A DNA stretch of 64,000 bases from assembly GCF_040869045.1 (NCBI RefSeq), contig NC_090321.1, positions 33,539,426 to 33,603,425 of the forward strand, given 5' to 3'. This document shows, in pieces, positions 47,061 through 57,672 of the stretch. A model generated the notes under the pieces. That model searched no databases and was not told the origin of the DNA. It was given only the letters and a program-made list of their open reading frames with translations. The stretch is from Eurosta solidaginis. Its lineage: Eukaryota; Arthropoda; Insecta; Diptera; Tephritidae. Position 1 is the stretch's first letter. Every line of letters starts with the position of its first letter. The translations under genes were made by a program, and so were the position numbers.

Positions 47061-48410
47061 AGACTCACTACGTATACGCAAGCAATGAGTTTCTACAAAT
47101 TATATACTTTATAAACATAGTTTTTAGAAACTTACTAAATATTATAGATGTTAAATTAAAAAAAAGAATAGTAATAGATATTAAAGTGATTGCATAACTT
47201 AAAAAAATATAAAAAGAAAAATATAAATGTAGTAATACTACAAAATTTTAATAAAATAAAATTTAAAAAATAGCCGATATTTATAATAAATACACGAATA
47301 TTTAAAAATTAAAATTAAATAAATCCAGAGCCTTTACATTTTCTGTATAAGAAATCTTATTTGTAATAAAACCTTTTCAATTGATAAGTAGTTTGCAAAA
47401 TCTCAACCTTGTAACACAATTTTATACGAATTTATATTTAAATATAAAAACTTGCAAAACTTTATACTTTTTATAAATTTTTTGTTGCCAAAAATCATAT
47501 ATTCCGCCCCATCCATACCAGTTTTTTACCCGCTTGTAAGTACAGTCAAAAACTATATGTACATATGAATTACAATCGGATTTCTAAGCCCGTCAATCCC
47601 CTACAATGACAGTACATATTCAGATAAAATCGAAGGAAATATAAAAAAAATAATGCACTATTCTTGATAAGTTTTTACATAAAAATTATGTTAACATCTC
47701 GATATTATATACATAAGTATTTGTATGTTTTCCAAAATTACATATATTGTAAACGATAGTAGTATAAAATAAAGCTTATACAAATGATCATACACTTTCT
47801 AGAATTTAATAAAAATAAAATACATATCGACAACTGAGAAAAGTATTCTATCCCAGAATTTGCTTCTGCCAGTTGAAAACATACTATCTTAAAATTGTTT
47901 ACAAAACCGCTCTATCTCAGGATTTGTTTGGAAGAGGGCTCATCTCAGAATTTGGCCGAGGAACGCCGTATCTCATAATTCTTTTTATAAACAACCTATC
48001 TAACATCAAAGTGTACTGAATTTATCCTCAGACAGCGTTCTTTCGAAACGGCTGCGGAGATAGGATTGATACACTCAACCACTGTTGCCACACCATGTTT
48101 TCATTTGGGACTGAAAAAAGGATCAAATCTCAAAACATAGGACCATGTTTTTGTTTTATTGTATTGGTAGGTATACAATCAATGGCAATTCACAAGAGTG
48201 ACGTATTCGTTGTAAAATATAAAAGTTTATGATGTGTTTTTATACGCATCAAGATCTGCACACTTTCAAACATCGGTACAAAAATCCAAAAATTATTGAA
48301 AAAATAATAAATTCAATTAATTCAGCTATAATCGTTACCGAAACAAGTAAGAATAGTCGTGTGCATCCCTGTGTATTTAAAAAGTAAGATTTTTTAGTTT
48401 GGAACACTAC
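47061..48410. other. AT-rich part of duplication A; recurrent 'ctatctcagaattt'
   Basis: No gene. Between about 47845 and 47980 the phrase c-tatc(t/c)ca-g(a/g)attt occurs four times at intervals of roughly 40-70 bp, and again in copy B (about 51025-51150). Confidence 0.5.
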
Positions 48411-48433
48411 CAGAGACGTAAATTTATAGAGAA
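48411..48433. mobile_element. hAT-MITE end split by a Helitron
   Basis: CAGAGACGTAAA..tatagagaa is the left end of the 30066-30392 family. The Helitron 3' terminus begins immediately after it. Confidence 0.65.
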
Positions 48434-48480
48434 CTAGCGGACCCGGCAGACATTATTCTGCCCTAAATTTGGCTATCTGT
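48434..48480 (-). mobile_element. Helitron-like 3' terminus (fragment)
   Basis: On the minus strand: hairpin GGCAGAATAATGTCTGCC, then GGGTCCG and CTAG followed by T. This is the layout of a Helitron 3' end. Only this end is recognisable before 48790. Confidence 0.7.
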
Positions 48481-48792
48481 ACCTGTACCTCAATTTCTAC
48501 AGCTACTTTTAATAAAAATATACAAAAAAAAGAACAAAACAAAACAGGCTTAACTATATTTCTTACCGATTACGCGACATCTTCACACTTTTGACAATTT
48601 CACAGAACTCGCATTTTTGATATTAAAAAAGGCAATCAAGGAATTGCAACAGACATTTTTTCAAAGCCAACTATGATGCCTGTTTTGTACAGTAGCACAG
48701 CAAAAGGTTGGTTACTGAGTTTAAATTACTGTTTACGAAATATTTTGAAAATAACAGGTGTACTACATGTAGTACGCTCGGCATATCTGGGT

Positions 48793-51455
48793 TAAATCAT
48801 TTGCTCAATAGTGTTTTTCACTACTGGTATATTGCATTACTATTTGCATATTTTAAAATGTTTGCTTGACTGGCTGCATATTAGGCTGGGTCGATTTATT
48901 AACCGATATCGCGTCATCGATTTTTCGACAGGATATGGGCTTAGGAAAAAAATTCCACTACACATACCCAAAAAAATAATTTCGAGCGAGGCGAAAGGGT
49001 CAATTTTTCGACCAAAACACTCCCTAAAACCCAAAAAATATTTTTTTTTCAAAAACTGTTACCGCCAACGTTTTTACAACAGTTTTTTGAAAAAAAAAAA
49101 AAAAAAATTTATAATTTTTTTGGACTTTCAAATCGACCCAAGTTACTGCTCATGTTTTCTCTATTAGCTAGGTTTTTTAAAATATGCTTTCTGATTTTAT
49201 ATAGCCACATTTAAAGAAAAAGCTGGATTGAAACACGTATGGGCAATTTATGACAGTTCAATTTATTTATCGCGAGGAAACAAACAAACCTTTCTTCCAT
49301 TCTCTGGTCATTAGTGACAGCCATTCTCCATGTTGTTGTAGATTGAGAAGTTTTTAAATTTATGTATTTAAATATTCGTTTTCTCCAACACAAGGTGACT
49401 TACCCTCGGTTAAATCGATGATTGTGAAAGCAAATCGGCAAAAACTGTTGTGAATACACGAAAACTAACAAAACAGCTGACTTTTGTTTACACTTTTTGC
49501 TTGCACTTAACTTAGACGCGAAGCTTCAGTTAGCATTTAAAAAACAATAATTTCGTAACTTATCGATAAGTGATTAGCTGGAGACCACAAACGAGACCCT
49601 AAGTTGCATAAGCCTGCCAAATATTAAGGACATGTCTGATAAAATCTTGCCGCGTAACTTGACATTTACAGCTTTAACAGAAAAACGCACACAATAAAAT
49701 ATATAAAAATTTACAAGAAACACAACACATGTTGCGTTTAACTACGTCATTTTATCTTAGCTGCCAAAAATGAAATGTCACGCAACGCGCCACCAAAGTT
49801 TTATTATACATACTTGACTTTATGTATTAGGTCCCAAAGCTGTCAAATTGTCGCTTAAAGTGGTCCATCTCCGCGAAAGATCTTTATGACCAAAAATGCC
49901 AAATTTCGATTGACGTGTGTAAATATGTTTATAAATTTTGGCATTTAAAACACTCTAGGATACATATATATTGAACCCCATTGTAATATTTTCTATCTTG
50001 TTCTCCTTTTTTGTTCAAAATAATTAAAAAAAAATTTTTTTCCATCAAGTTTTAATGATTTGAATTTCGAAAAAAAATAAGGAAAAGCTTATTTTTTTTT
50101 TGTAGATATTTTTTCTCAAAATAAAAGCAAAGTTGTTTTCGAAAAAATGCAAAGAATTGCAGACGAAAAGTATAATTTAAAATTTAATAAAAAATTTCCA
50201 TTTCCAATGACTACTTTATCTTAAAAACAGTTGTAACTCATTTATTAAGACTCACTGCGTATACGCAAGCAACGACTTTCTACAAATTATATACTTTATA
50301 AACATAGTTTTTAGAAACTTACTAAATATTATAGATGTTAAATTAAAAAAAGAATAGTAATAGATATTAAAGTGATTGCATAACTTAAAAAAAATATAAA
50401 AAGAAAAATATAAATGTAGTAATACTACAAAATTTGAATAAAATTAAATTTAAAAAATAGCCGATATTTATAATAAATACACGAATATTTAAAAATTAAA
50501 ATTAAATAAATCCAGAGCCTTTACATTTTCTGTATAAGAAATCTTATTTGTAATAAAACCTTTTCAATTGATAAGAAGTTTGCAAAACCTCAACCTTGTA
50601 ACACAATTTTATTCGAATTTATATTTAAATATAAAAATTTTATACTTTTTTATAAATTTTTTTGGTGCCAAAAATCATATATTCCGCCCCATCCATACCA
50701 GTTTTTTACCCGCTTGTAAGTACAATCAAAAACTATATGTACATATGTATTACAATCGGATTTCTAAGATCTTCAATCCCCTACAATGACAGTACCTATT
50801 TAGATAAAATCTAAGGAAATATAAAAAAATAATGCACTATTCTTGATAAGTTTTTACATAAAAATTATGTTAACATCTCGATATTTTATACATCAGTATT
50901 TGTATGTTTTCCAAAATCACATATATTGTAAACGATAGCAGTAAAAAATAAAGCTTATACAAATGATCATACACTTTCCAGAATTTAATAAAAATAAAAT
51001 ACATATCGACAACTGAGAAAAGTTTAGAATTTGCTTCTGCCAGTTGAAAACATACTATCTTAAAATTGTTTACAAAACCGCTCTATCTCAGGATTTCTTT
51101 GGAAGAGGGCTCATCTCAGAATTTGGCCGAGGAACGCCCTATCTCATAATTATTTTTATAAACAACCTATCTAACATCAAAGTGTACTGAATTTATCCTC
51201 AGACAGCGTTCTTTCGAAACGGCTGCGGAGATAGGATTGATACACTCAACCACTGTTGCCACACCATGTTTTCATTTGGGACTGAAAAAAGGATCAAATC
51301 TCAAAACATAGGACCATGTTTTTGTTTTATTGTATTGGTAGGTATACAATCAGTTTGGCAATTCACAAGAGTGACGTATTCGTTGTAAAATATAAAAGTT
51401 TAGGATGTGTTTTTATACGCATCAAGATCTGCACACTTTCAAATATCGGTACAAA
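48793..51455. repeat. large tandem duplication, copy B
   Basis: Collinear with 44462-48290 at high identity. It lacks the SINE, the PLE fragment and two of the three 226-bp units, so it keeps the pre-insertion state at those sites. Confidence 0.88.
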
Positions 51456-51464
51456 AATCAAAAA

Positions 51465-51578
51465 TTTAATTAGGGGTACCCTGGTCCACGTTTGAACAAA
51501 ATCGACTGACGCATCTCTTCAAGCACCGGCGACCAACTAACACACATTTTAGCCTTTCCTTTTATATATGTATATAGA
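51465..51578 (-). mobile_element. Helitron A, 5' end (minus)
   Basis: On the minus strand it starts TCTATATACATATATAAAAG and runs 'gctaaaatgtgtgttagttg', matching the intact element at 54717-55291. It abuts the 3' CTAG of Helitron B. Confidence 0.75.
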
Positions 51579-52950
51579 CTAGTAGACCCGGCAGACGTTG
51601 TTCTGCCCTAAATTTGGCCTATCTGCATACATTTTAAAAAGCTTTTTCCGTCTAACTCTGCCCTACCCCTCTACACTTTTTCCTAATTGTTTATTCATTC
51701 CTCCCTCCGTCTTTTTCGCATCATTTATCTCTATCTTCGTCTCATTCTATCTCTTTGTCAGTCTCCTTCTCTCTTTTCTCTTCTCTCAATTTTTTCTCAT
51801 TCTTCTTCATCTCTTATTGCCAGTCCCAGAGGGTGGTATGTATTTTGTTCCAGTCCCAGTCCCACTTCGAGTCCAGTCGTAGTCCTAATCCCAGTCCCTG
51901 TTCGTCTCTGGTATACTTCCCGAAAAAAAGCATCGTAAATACTAATATAGGCAAATTTATATACGAAATTTCAGGCAAATCGAATAGGACGTATGTAAAT
52001 AGGTATGTGGGTATTATTAATTCTTGTCTTTATTTCGGCTTCGCATGCATATATATCAGTTTTGGTAGGTTGATGCGACTAAATCGAATATCACAATGAA
52101 CTTTAGAGCTCTCACCAACAGCTTTCATTTGATATCCATAATACACACACATTCTAGGGGTATCCGGGTCCATGTTTTGGCCTATATCTCGAAACCCTAG
52201 TCACTCAGCGGTGTAAAACTTACTCTGTATTATAGCACACATCAACAGCTTCAATTTGATACCCATAATGTAAAAACACATTCTAGGTGTATCCGGGTCC
52301 ACGTTTTGGCCTACATCTTGAGACCCTAGTCACCCAGCGGCATAAAACTTACTCTGTACAAAAGCACACATCAACAGCTTCAATTTGATACCCATAATGT
52401 AAAAACACATCCTAGTGTTACCCTGATGCATGTTTTGGCCTATATCTCGAGACCTTAGTCACCAATAGGTATGAAAACTACCCTGTACTAAAGCACTCAT
52501 CAACAGCTTCAATTTGATACCCACAATGTAAAAACATTGTCTAGGCGTTCACGGGCCCACGTTTGGCCTATATCTGCAGACCCTGTACTATAGCGCTCAT
52601 CAACAGCTTTCATTTGATATCTATTTTGTATAAACACATTCTAGGGGTACCAGGGCCCACGTTTTTGGCTATATCTCGAGACCCTAGCCTCCCAGTTGTA
52701 TGAAACTCATCCTGTACTATAGCATTCATCAACAGATTTCATTTGATATCCATATTGTATAAACACATTCTAGGGGTACCCGGGTCCACGTTTTGATCTC
52801 AAGACCCTAGGCACGTAGCGAAAAAAAAGGTAGAAGTTGACCGATTCTCAGACCTACCCAATATGCTCACAAAATTTCATGAGAATCGGTTCAGCCGTTT
52901 CGGAGGAGTTAAGCCTCTAACACCGTGACACAAGAATTTTATATATTAGA
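51579..52950 (-). mobile_element. Helitron B, complete non-autonomous element, 1372 bp
   Basis: Minus orientation. 5' TCTAATATATAAAATTC at 52950. 3' hairpin GGCAGAACAACGTCTGCC (stem 6, loop 6; 51590-51607) followed by CTAG (51579-51582). Flanks are A and T as Helitrons require. The interior contains six ~129-bp units. No Rep/helicase. The 5' end resembles Helitrons widespread in insects ('ctcctccgaaacggct', 'gattctcatgaaattttgtg'). Confidence 0.82.
52100..52830. repeat. six ~129-bp tandem units inside Helitron B
   Basis: 'ttgatayccata' anchors at 52131, 52258, 52387, 52516, 52616 and 52745 (spacings 127, 129, 129, 100, 129). Each unit has 'atcaacagctt..atttgat', 'cacattctag' and 'cgggtccacgttttggccta'. 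The 100-bp step marks a deletion. Confidence 0.9.
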
Positions 52951-52951
52951 T

Positions 52952-53105
52952 TTTTATTTTTCACACTTCACTATAATATTAAAACGAAATGCAGATATTC
53001 ATTGCTTTTGAAAATCGGCTTAAAAACTGCACATGGAACAACTACAGACTCTCCTGAATAAAAAAATGTCTTAGTACTTCTAAATCGAGGGCCCCCTCAG
53101 AAACC
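52952..53105. repeat. left member of a ~160-bp inverted pair (with 54545-54716)
   Basis: 'cacttcactataatattaaa', 'gaaatgcagat', 'agggccccctcagaaacccc' reappear inverted at 54545-54716. Each copy ends at A5-TA5 next to a Helitron 5' TC. Confidence 0.8.
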
Positions 53106-53109
53106 CCGG

Positions 53110-54250
53110 GTCTGGGGGTAATCTTTTTTTAAAATTTTCTCCTACTTAATATGGTAGGTGGCACACCCATTTTACAAAGTTTTTTTCTAAAGTTATATTT
53201 TGCGTCAATTAACCAATCCAATTACCATGTTTCTTCCCTTTTTTCGTATTTGGTATAGAATTATGGCAATTTTTCATTTTTCGTAATTTTGGATATCGAA
53301 AAAGTGGGCGTGGTAATAGTTGGACTTCGGCCATTTTTTATACCAATACAAAGTGAGTTCAGATAAGTACGTGAACTGAGTTTAGTAAAGATATATCGAT
53401 TTTTGCTCAAGTTATCGTGTTAACGGCCGAGCGGAAGGACAGACGGTCGACTGTGTATAAAAACTGGGCGTGGCTTCAATCGATTTCGCCATTTTTCACA
53501 GAAATAAGTTATGGTCCTAGAATCTAAGCCCCTACCAAATTTCACAAGGATTGGTAAATTTTTGTTCGACTTATGGCATTAAATGTATCCTAGACAAATT
53601 AAATGAAAAAGGGCGGAGCCACGCCCATTTTGAAATTTTCTTTTATTTTGTATTTTTTTAAATTTTTTTTCAAAAGTGGGCGTGGTCGTTCTCCGATTTT
53701 GCTAATTTTTATTAAGCACACATATAGTAATAGGGGTAACGTTTCTGCCAAATTTCATCATGATATCTTTAACGACTCCCAAATTACAGCTAGCAAAACT
53801 TTTAAATTACCTTCTTTCAAAAGTGGGAGGTGCCACGCCCATTGTCCAAAATTTTACTAACTTTCTATTCTGCGTCATAAGTTCAACTCACCTACCAAGT
53901 TTCATCGGTTTATCCGTCTTTGGTAATCAATTATCGCACTTTTTCGGTTTTTCGAAATTTTCGACATCGAAAAAGTGGGCGTGGTTATAGTCCGATATCG
54001 TTCATTTTAAATAGTGATCTGAGTTGAGTGCTCAGGAACCTACATACCAAATTTCATCAAGATACCTCAAAATTTACTCAAGTTATCGTGTTAACGGACG
54101 GACGGACGGACATGGCTCAATCCAATTTTTTTCGATCCTGATCATTTTTATATATGGAAGTCTATATCTATCTCGATTCCTTTATACCTGTACGACCAAC
54201 CGTTATCCAATCAAAGTTAATATACTCTGTGAGCTCTGCTCAACTGAATA
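53110..54250. repeat. dipteran interspersed repeat, copy 2 (long)
   Basis: Several '(a)aagtgggcgtgg' blocks, repeated 'ccaaatttca..gat' phrases and an end 'gtgagctctgctca'. Its right half aligns with 1-485. ORFs 53603, 53760 and 54024 are not genes. Confidence 0.75.
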
Positions 54251-54412
54251 AAAAAATCACGTGTCACTATGTTTGGCGCAAATGGACTCCTGAACTACTG
54301 AACCGATTTTGAATTTGCACCCCGTGTGTAGTTTGATCTAACTTGAAAGATAGGATAGGTTATATCTCATTGCAATTTTTTATATGTTTATACGTAATAA
54401 TAAAATGTTACG
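54250..54412. repeat. left arm of a split inverted repeat
   Basis: 'aaatcacgtgtcactatgtt' to 'tatatgtttatacgtaa'. The complementary right arm is 55292-55355 plus 61946-62060, interrupted by the Gypsy element. Confidence 0.8.
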
Positions 54413-54716
54413 TATACGCACCGGCACTCACATTTTCAGGGGTGCGGATATACTTCCGTGTAATTGGTTGGTGTTTAATTAAACAACGTGCTTATCAATA
54501 AAAAATATTATAGCGAATGATATCAAGTATAGCACATCACCAAGCCCGCCGAGAGGGTGGGGTTTCTGAGGGGGCCCGCGATTTAGAGGTACTATGACAT
54601 TTTTTTTAATTCAGGAGAGTCTTTAGTTGTCCATGTGCAATTTTTAAGCCGAATTTCAAAAGCAACGAAAATCTGCATTTCGTTTTAATATTATAGTGAA
54701 GCGCGAAAAATAAAAA

Positions 54717-55291
54717 TCTATATATATAAAAAGAAAGGCTAAAATGTGTGTTAGTTGGTCGCCGGTGTTTGAAGAGATGCGTCGGTCGATTTTGTTCAAA
54801 CTTTCACACAAGTTGCGTAAACCTCACGCGGTGGTTACTACATAGGTTTGGTTGCGATCGTCGTACAGGGTCTCGAGATATAGGCCAAAACGTGGGCCAG
54901 TGAATGCCTAGACAGTATTTATACAATCTGGATATCAACTGAAAGCTGTTGATGAGTGCTTTAGTACAGAGTAATATATTATCCAGAGACGGACTGGGAC
55001 TGAGACTCGGAGTGGGAGTGGGACTGGGACTGGAATAAAATACATACCACCCTCTGGAACAGGCAATAAGGAATGCAGAAGAATGAGAAGAAATTGAGAG
55101 AAGGAGATTGAGAAAGAGATAGAATGATACGAAGATGGAGATAGATGAAGCGAAAAAGGCGGAGGTAGGAGTGAATAAAAGGATTAGGAAAAAGTGAAGA
55201 GGGGGTAGGGCAGAGTCAGACGGAAAAGCTTATTAAAATGTATGCAGATAAGCCAAATTTAGGGCAGGACAATGTCTGCCAGGTCTTCTAG
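54717..55291 (+). mobile_element. Helitron A, complete non-autonomous element, 575 bp
   Basis: Starts TCTATATATATAAAAAG after an A. It contains one ~129-bp-type unit ('atataggccaaaacgtgggc'), then a 3' hairpin GGCAG-GACAATGT-CTGCC (55263-55280) and CTAG followed by T. No ORF. Confidence 0.82.
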
Positions 55292-55355
55292 TTACGTATA
55301 AACATTTAAAAAAAATGCAATAAAATAATATTGCGAATATAAATTGAGATATAAC

Positions 55356-55586
55356 TATAGTTAATTATAATAACTATTTTATAAATCTGTATATTCATTT
55401 ATTTTAAATGATTATTCAATCAAAATTATTTGTTTGATATATTATTTTCTTTTTTTGATTAATATACAAATTTTCATTTAAAAAAGGTAACTTAATTATT
55501 TAAAAAAAAAACTTAAAATATCACAAGTAAGAAACAAGTAAAAATATTAACATGAATAAAATAAATAACTAAATATAGACCCTACA
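55356..55586 (-). repeat. Gypsy 3' LTR
   Basis: About 231 bp, AT-rich, ending at the purine tract. It differs from the other LTR at roughly a dozen or more positions plus small gaps, so the insertion is not recent. Confidence 0.8.
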
Positions 55587-55619
55587 TTTTCTCCCCCTCC
55601 AGCGAAACGATCAGTAAAA

Positions 55620-56690
55620 TTAAATATTAATTAATGTTAAATGAAATTTTTTTGTGGAGTGTAGTGTATTTTTGTTTTTTGTATTAGTCATTATTGTATG
55701 TGCGGGTTTAAGTAAATCTATGGAAACAGTTTTTATAGTATTACCATGTTGAATTTTGAATGTTTTATTTTGTCTGGAAATATCTTTAAGTGGTCCCTCG
55801 TAAGGTGGTTGTAAATTAGATTTATGAATAACTTTAAGAAAGACGTATTCACAAGTGTCTAAATTTTTTGGAATAAAATCATTTTCTTTAATATGATGAG
55901 TTATTTTTGATCGAACAATTGAGAAATGTTTTCTAAGTTTATTAAGAGTTTCATTTGTGTTATCAATTTCATTATTATTATTAGAAACAACTAATTCACC
56001 AGGTAGTCTAATTGTTTGTCCATACACAAGTTCAGCGGAAGAGCATTTCAAATCTTCTTTAATAGAAGTTCGTAAACCTAAAAGTATCCAAGGTAAAATC
56101 TCTGACCAATGTGTGGAGTCGTCGGAAGCTGTAATTGCCGTTTTTAAAGTTCTATGAAATCTTTCAATCATTCCATTTGACTGTGGGTGATATGGAGAAG
56201 TGTGAATTTTATGAGCCCCTAATAAAACAGTTAATTCAGTGGAATAATTTAGATGTACATAAATTGTGAACCTCGATCTACTGTAATTTTGAGTGGAATA
56301 CCGAAACGAGGAACATAATTTTGAACAAACGTATTTGATACTGTTTTTGCTGAAATATCTTTTAATGGATGTGCTTCTGGTCAACGTGTATGTCTATCGA
56401 TAATAGTCAATATATACCGATTTTCTTTGGATATAGGTGGTGGACCAACTAGATCCATATGTATATGTTCAAATCGTCCTGAAGGAATATCAATTTTTTG
56501 AATAGGACTTTTCGTATATTGAGAAATTTTACATTTTTGACAGTTAATACAACTAATTGCCCAATTATTAATTTCCTTACGCATTTCTGGCCAAAAGTAT
56601 TTAGATTGAATGAGGCGTCTAGTTGTACGAACACTCGGGTGATATAAACAATGAATTTTGTCAAATACAATTTTTCTCATCGAATTAGAA
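55620..56690 (-). pseudogene. Gypsy integrase, two breaks
   Basis: An HHCC zinc module (H-C-L-Y-H ... C-I-N-C-Q-K-C) is followed by the catalytic core: first Asp in 'MDLVGPPP', second in 'VDRGSQF', Glu in 'HPQSNGMIERFHRTLK'. A TGA at about 56385 follows 'IDRHTR' where relatives have Trp, and a frameshift lies near 56270 after the second Asp. The C-terminus contains 'YEGPLKDISRQNKTFKI', the usual Gypsy integrase tail. Confidence 0.85.
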
Positions 56691-56780
56691 CATATGGTCT
56701 AATATTTTGTTTTTAGGCTATTTGACCTATTGTGGGTTCCAGTAAGAAATAAAAAGATGGTAATTATTCCACTGTTGCGG

Positions 56781-56820
56781 CCCTACGTTTCGCTAGCCGT
56801 CCTAGCTTCTTCAGGGGCGA
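56781..56820 (-). ncRNA. hammerhead-like motif, PLE-2 (coding sense)
   Basis: Minus strand: GCCC, CTGAAGA (56814-56808), stem II GCTAG/GACGG/CTAGC, GAAA (56791-56788), C-G, TA, GGGC. GCCC pairs with GGGC as stem I, and cleavage would follow CGTA. One extra A sits before stem II and stem III is minimal. Confidence 0.6.
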
Positions 56821-57090
56821 AGTCTATTTATTTTCAACAATAAAACATAAGAAATAATTACATTAGTTTTTTGGTCACAATTTTTGAAATTATTTACATC
56901 AACAACAATAAAGTGTCACAAAACAACAATTTTAGCTAAGCTAATACTAATTAAGGTACAAAAAGGATGCACATACATATATACACGTAAACAAAAATTA
57001 ACATCACTCACATGATATTTTTTTCTTAACTCTAAAAATTTTTTGGTACCACTTACAATGGGTATCATAGTCATACTAAACATAAAAATA

Positions 57091-57672
57091 TTATAAACAT
57101 AAAAGATAGCTTGCTGCAATCGCTTCTGTATCCTCCTTCTTGTTTATCGTGATTTCCCTTTTTTGCATTATTCGGAGGCTCTCTAACGTGTATCGGACTT
57201 TTCCTCTTTTGTTTTTGTCTATTATTGTGGTATTCGCGAGATCAGCTGTATGTCTAGTTGATGTTATGTGTTGTGATAACGCAGTGTTGTTCTTTTTCTT
57301 CTGTATGTTATCTTCGTGTTCTCTTAGTCGTACGCTTAGATTTCGCTTTGTGGTCCCAATATATACCCGGTTGCAATTTTCGTTAACTTTTTTGTTTCCC
57401 ATGCAACTGATTTCATACACAACATTATTTTGTTGTAGGATCTCGATGGGGCTCTTTGTGTTTGTAAATATGCTGGATAGGGTGCAGTTGGATTTATGTG
57501 CTATTGTAATGTTCGGCTTAATATTCATGCTTTTGCAAACAGTTTCCGTAAGTTTGGGGATATATGTAACGCTGTAGTATTGTTTCGTTGAATTCGTTGT
57601 TTGCGATGTTGGTGCTTTGGTATGTTTCGTTTCTGTTCTCAGTGTTTTTTGCTGTATTAGATTTTGTATCAT
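57091..57672 (-). CDS. PLE-2 GIY-YIG endonuclease (193 aa)
   Basis: Begins M-I-Q-N-L-I-Q-Q-K-T and contains 'NVVYEISCMGNKKVNENCNRVYIGTTKRNLSVRLREHEDN', a GIY-YIG core with Tyr, Arg and the downstream 'LSQHITSTRHTADL' His block. It overlaps the RT ORF by ATGA. In other PLEs RT and nuclease form one polypeptide. Confidence 0.85.
   Translation of the reverse strand: MIQNLIQQKTLRTETKHTKAPTSQTTNSTKQYYSVTYIPKLTETVCKSMNIKPNITIAHKSNCTLSSIFTNTKSPIEILQQNNVVYEISCMGNKKVNENCNRVYIGTTKRNLSVRLREHEDNIQKKKNNTALSQHITSTRHTADLANTTIIDKNKRGKVRYTLESLRIMQKREITINKKEDTEAIAASYLLCL

Larger units (their letters stand above)
44462..48290. repeat. large tandem duplication, copy A
   Basis: From 'aaatcatttgctcaatagtg' to 'cgcatcaagatctgcacact', it aligns collinearly with 48793-51455. 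Copy A is longer because it holds a 226-bp triplication, a SINE (45736-46099), a PLE fragment (46941-47060) and an extra block at about 46487-46575. No coding sequence, mostly AT-rich. Confidence 0.88.

Noticed and set aside
52100..52830. CRISPR-like array
   Set aside because: Full-length ~129-bp tandem units inside a Helitron, no spacer structure.
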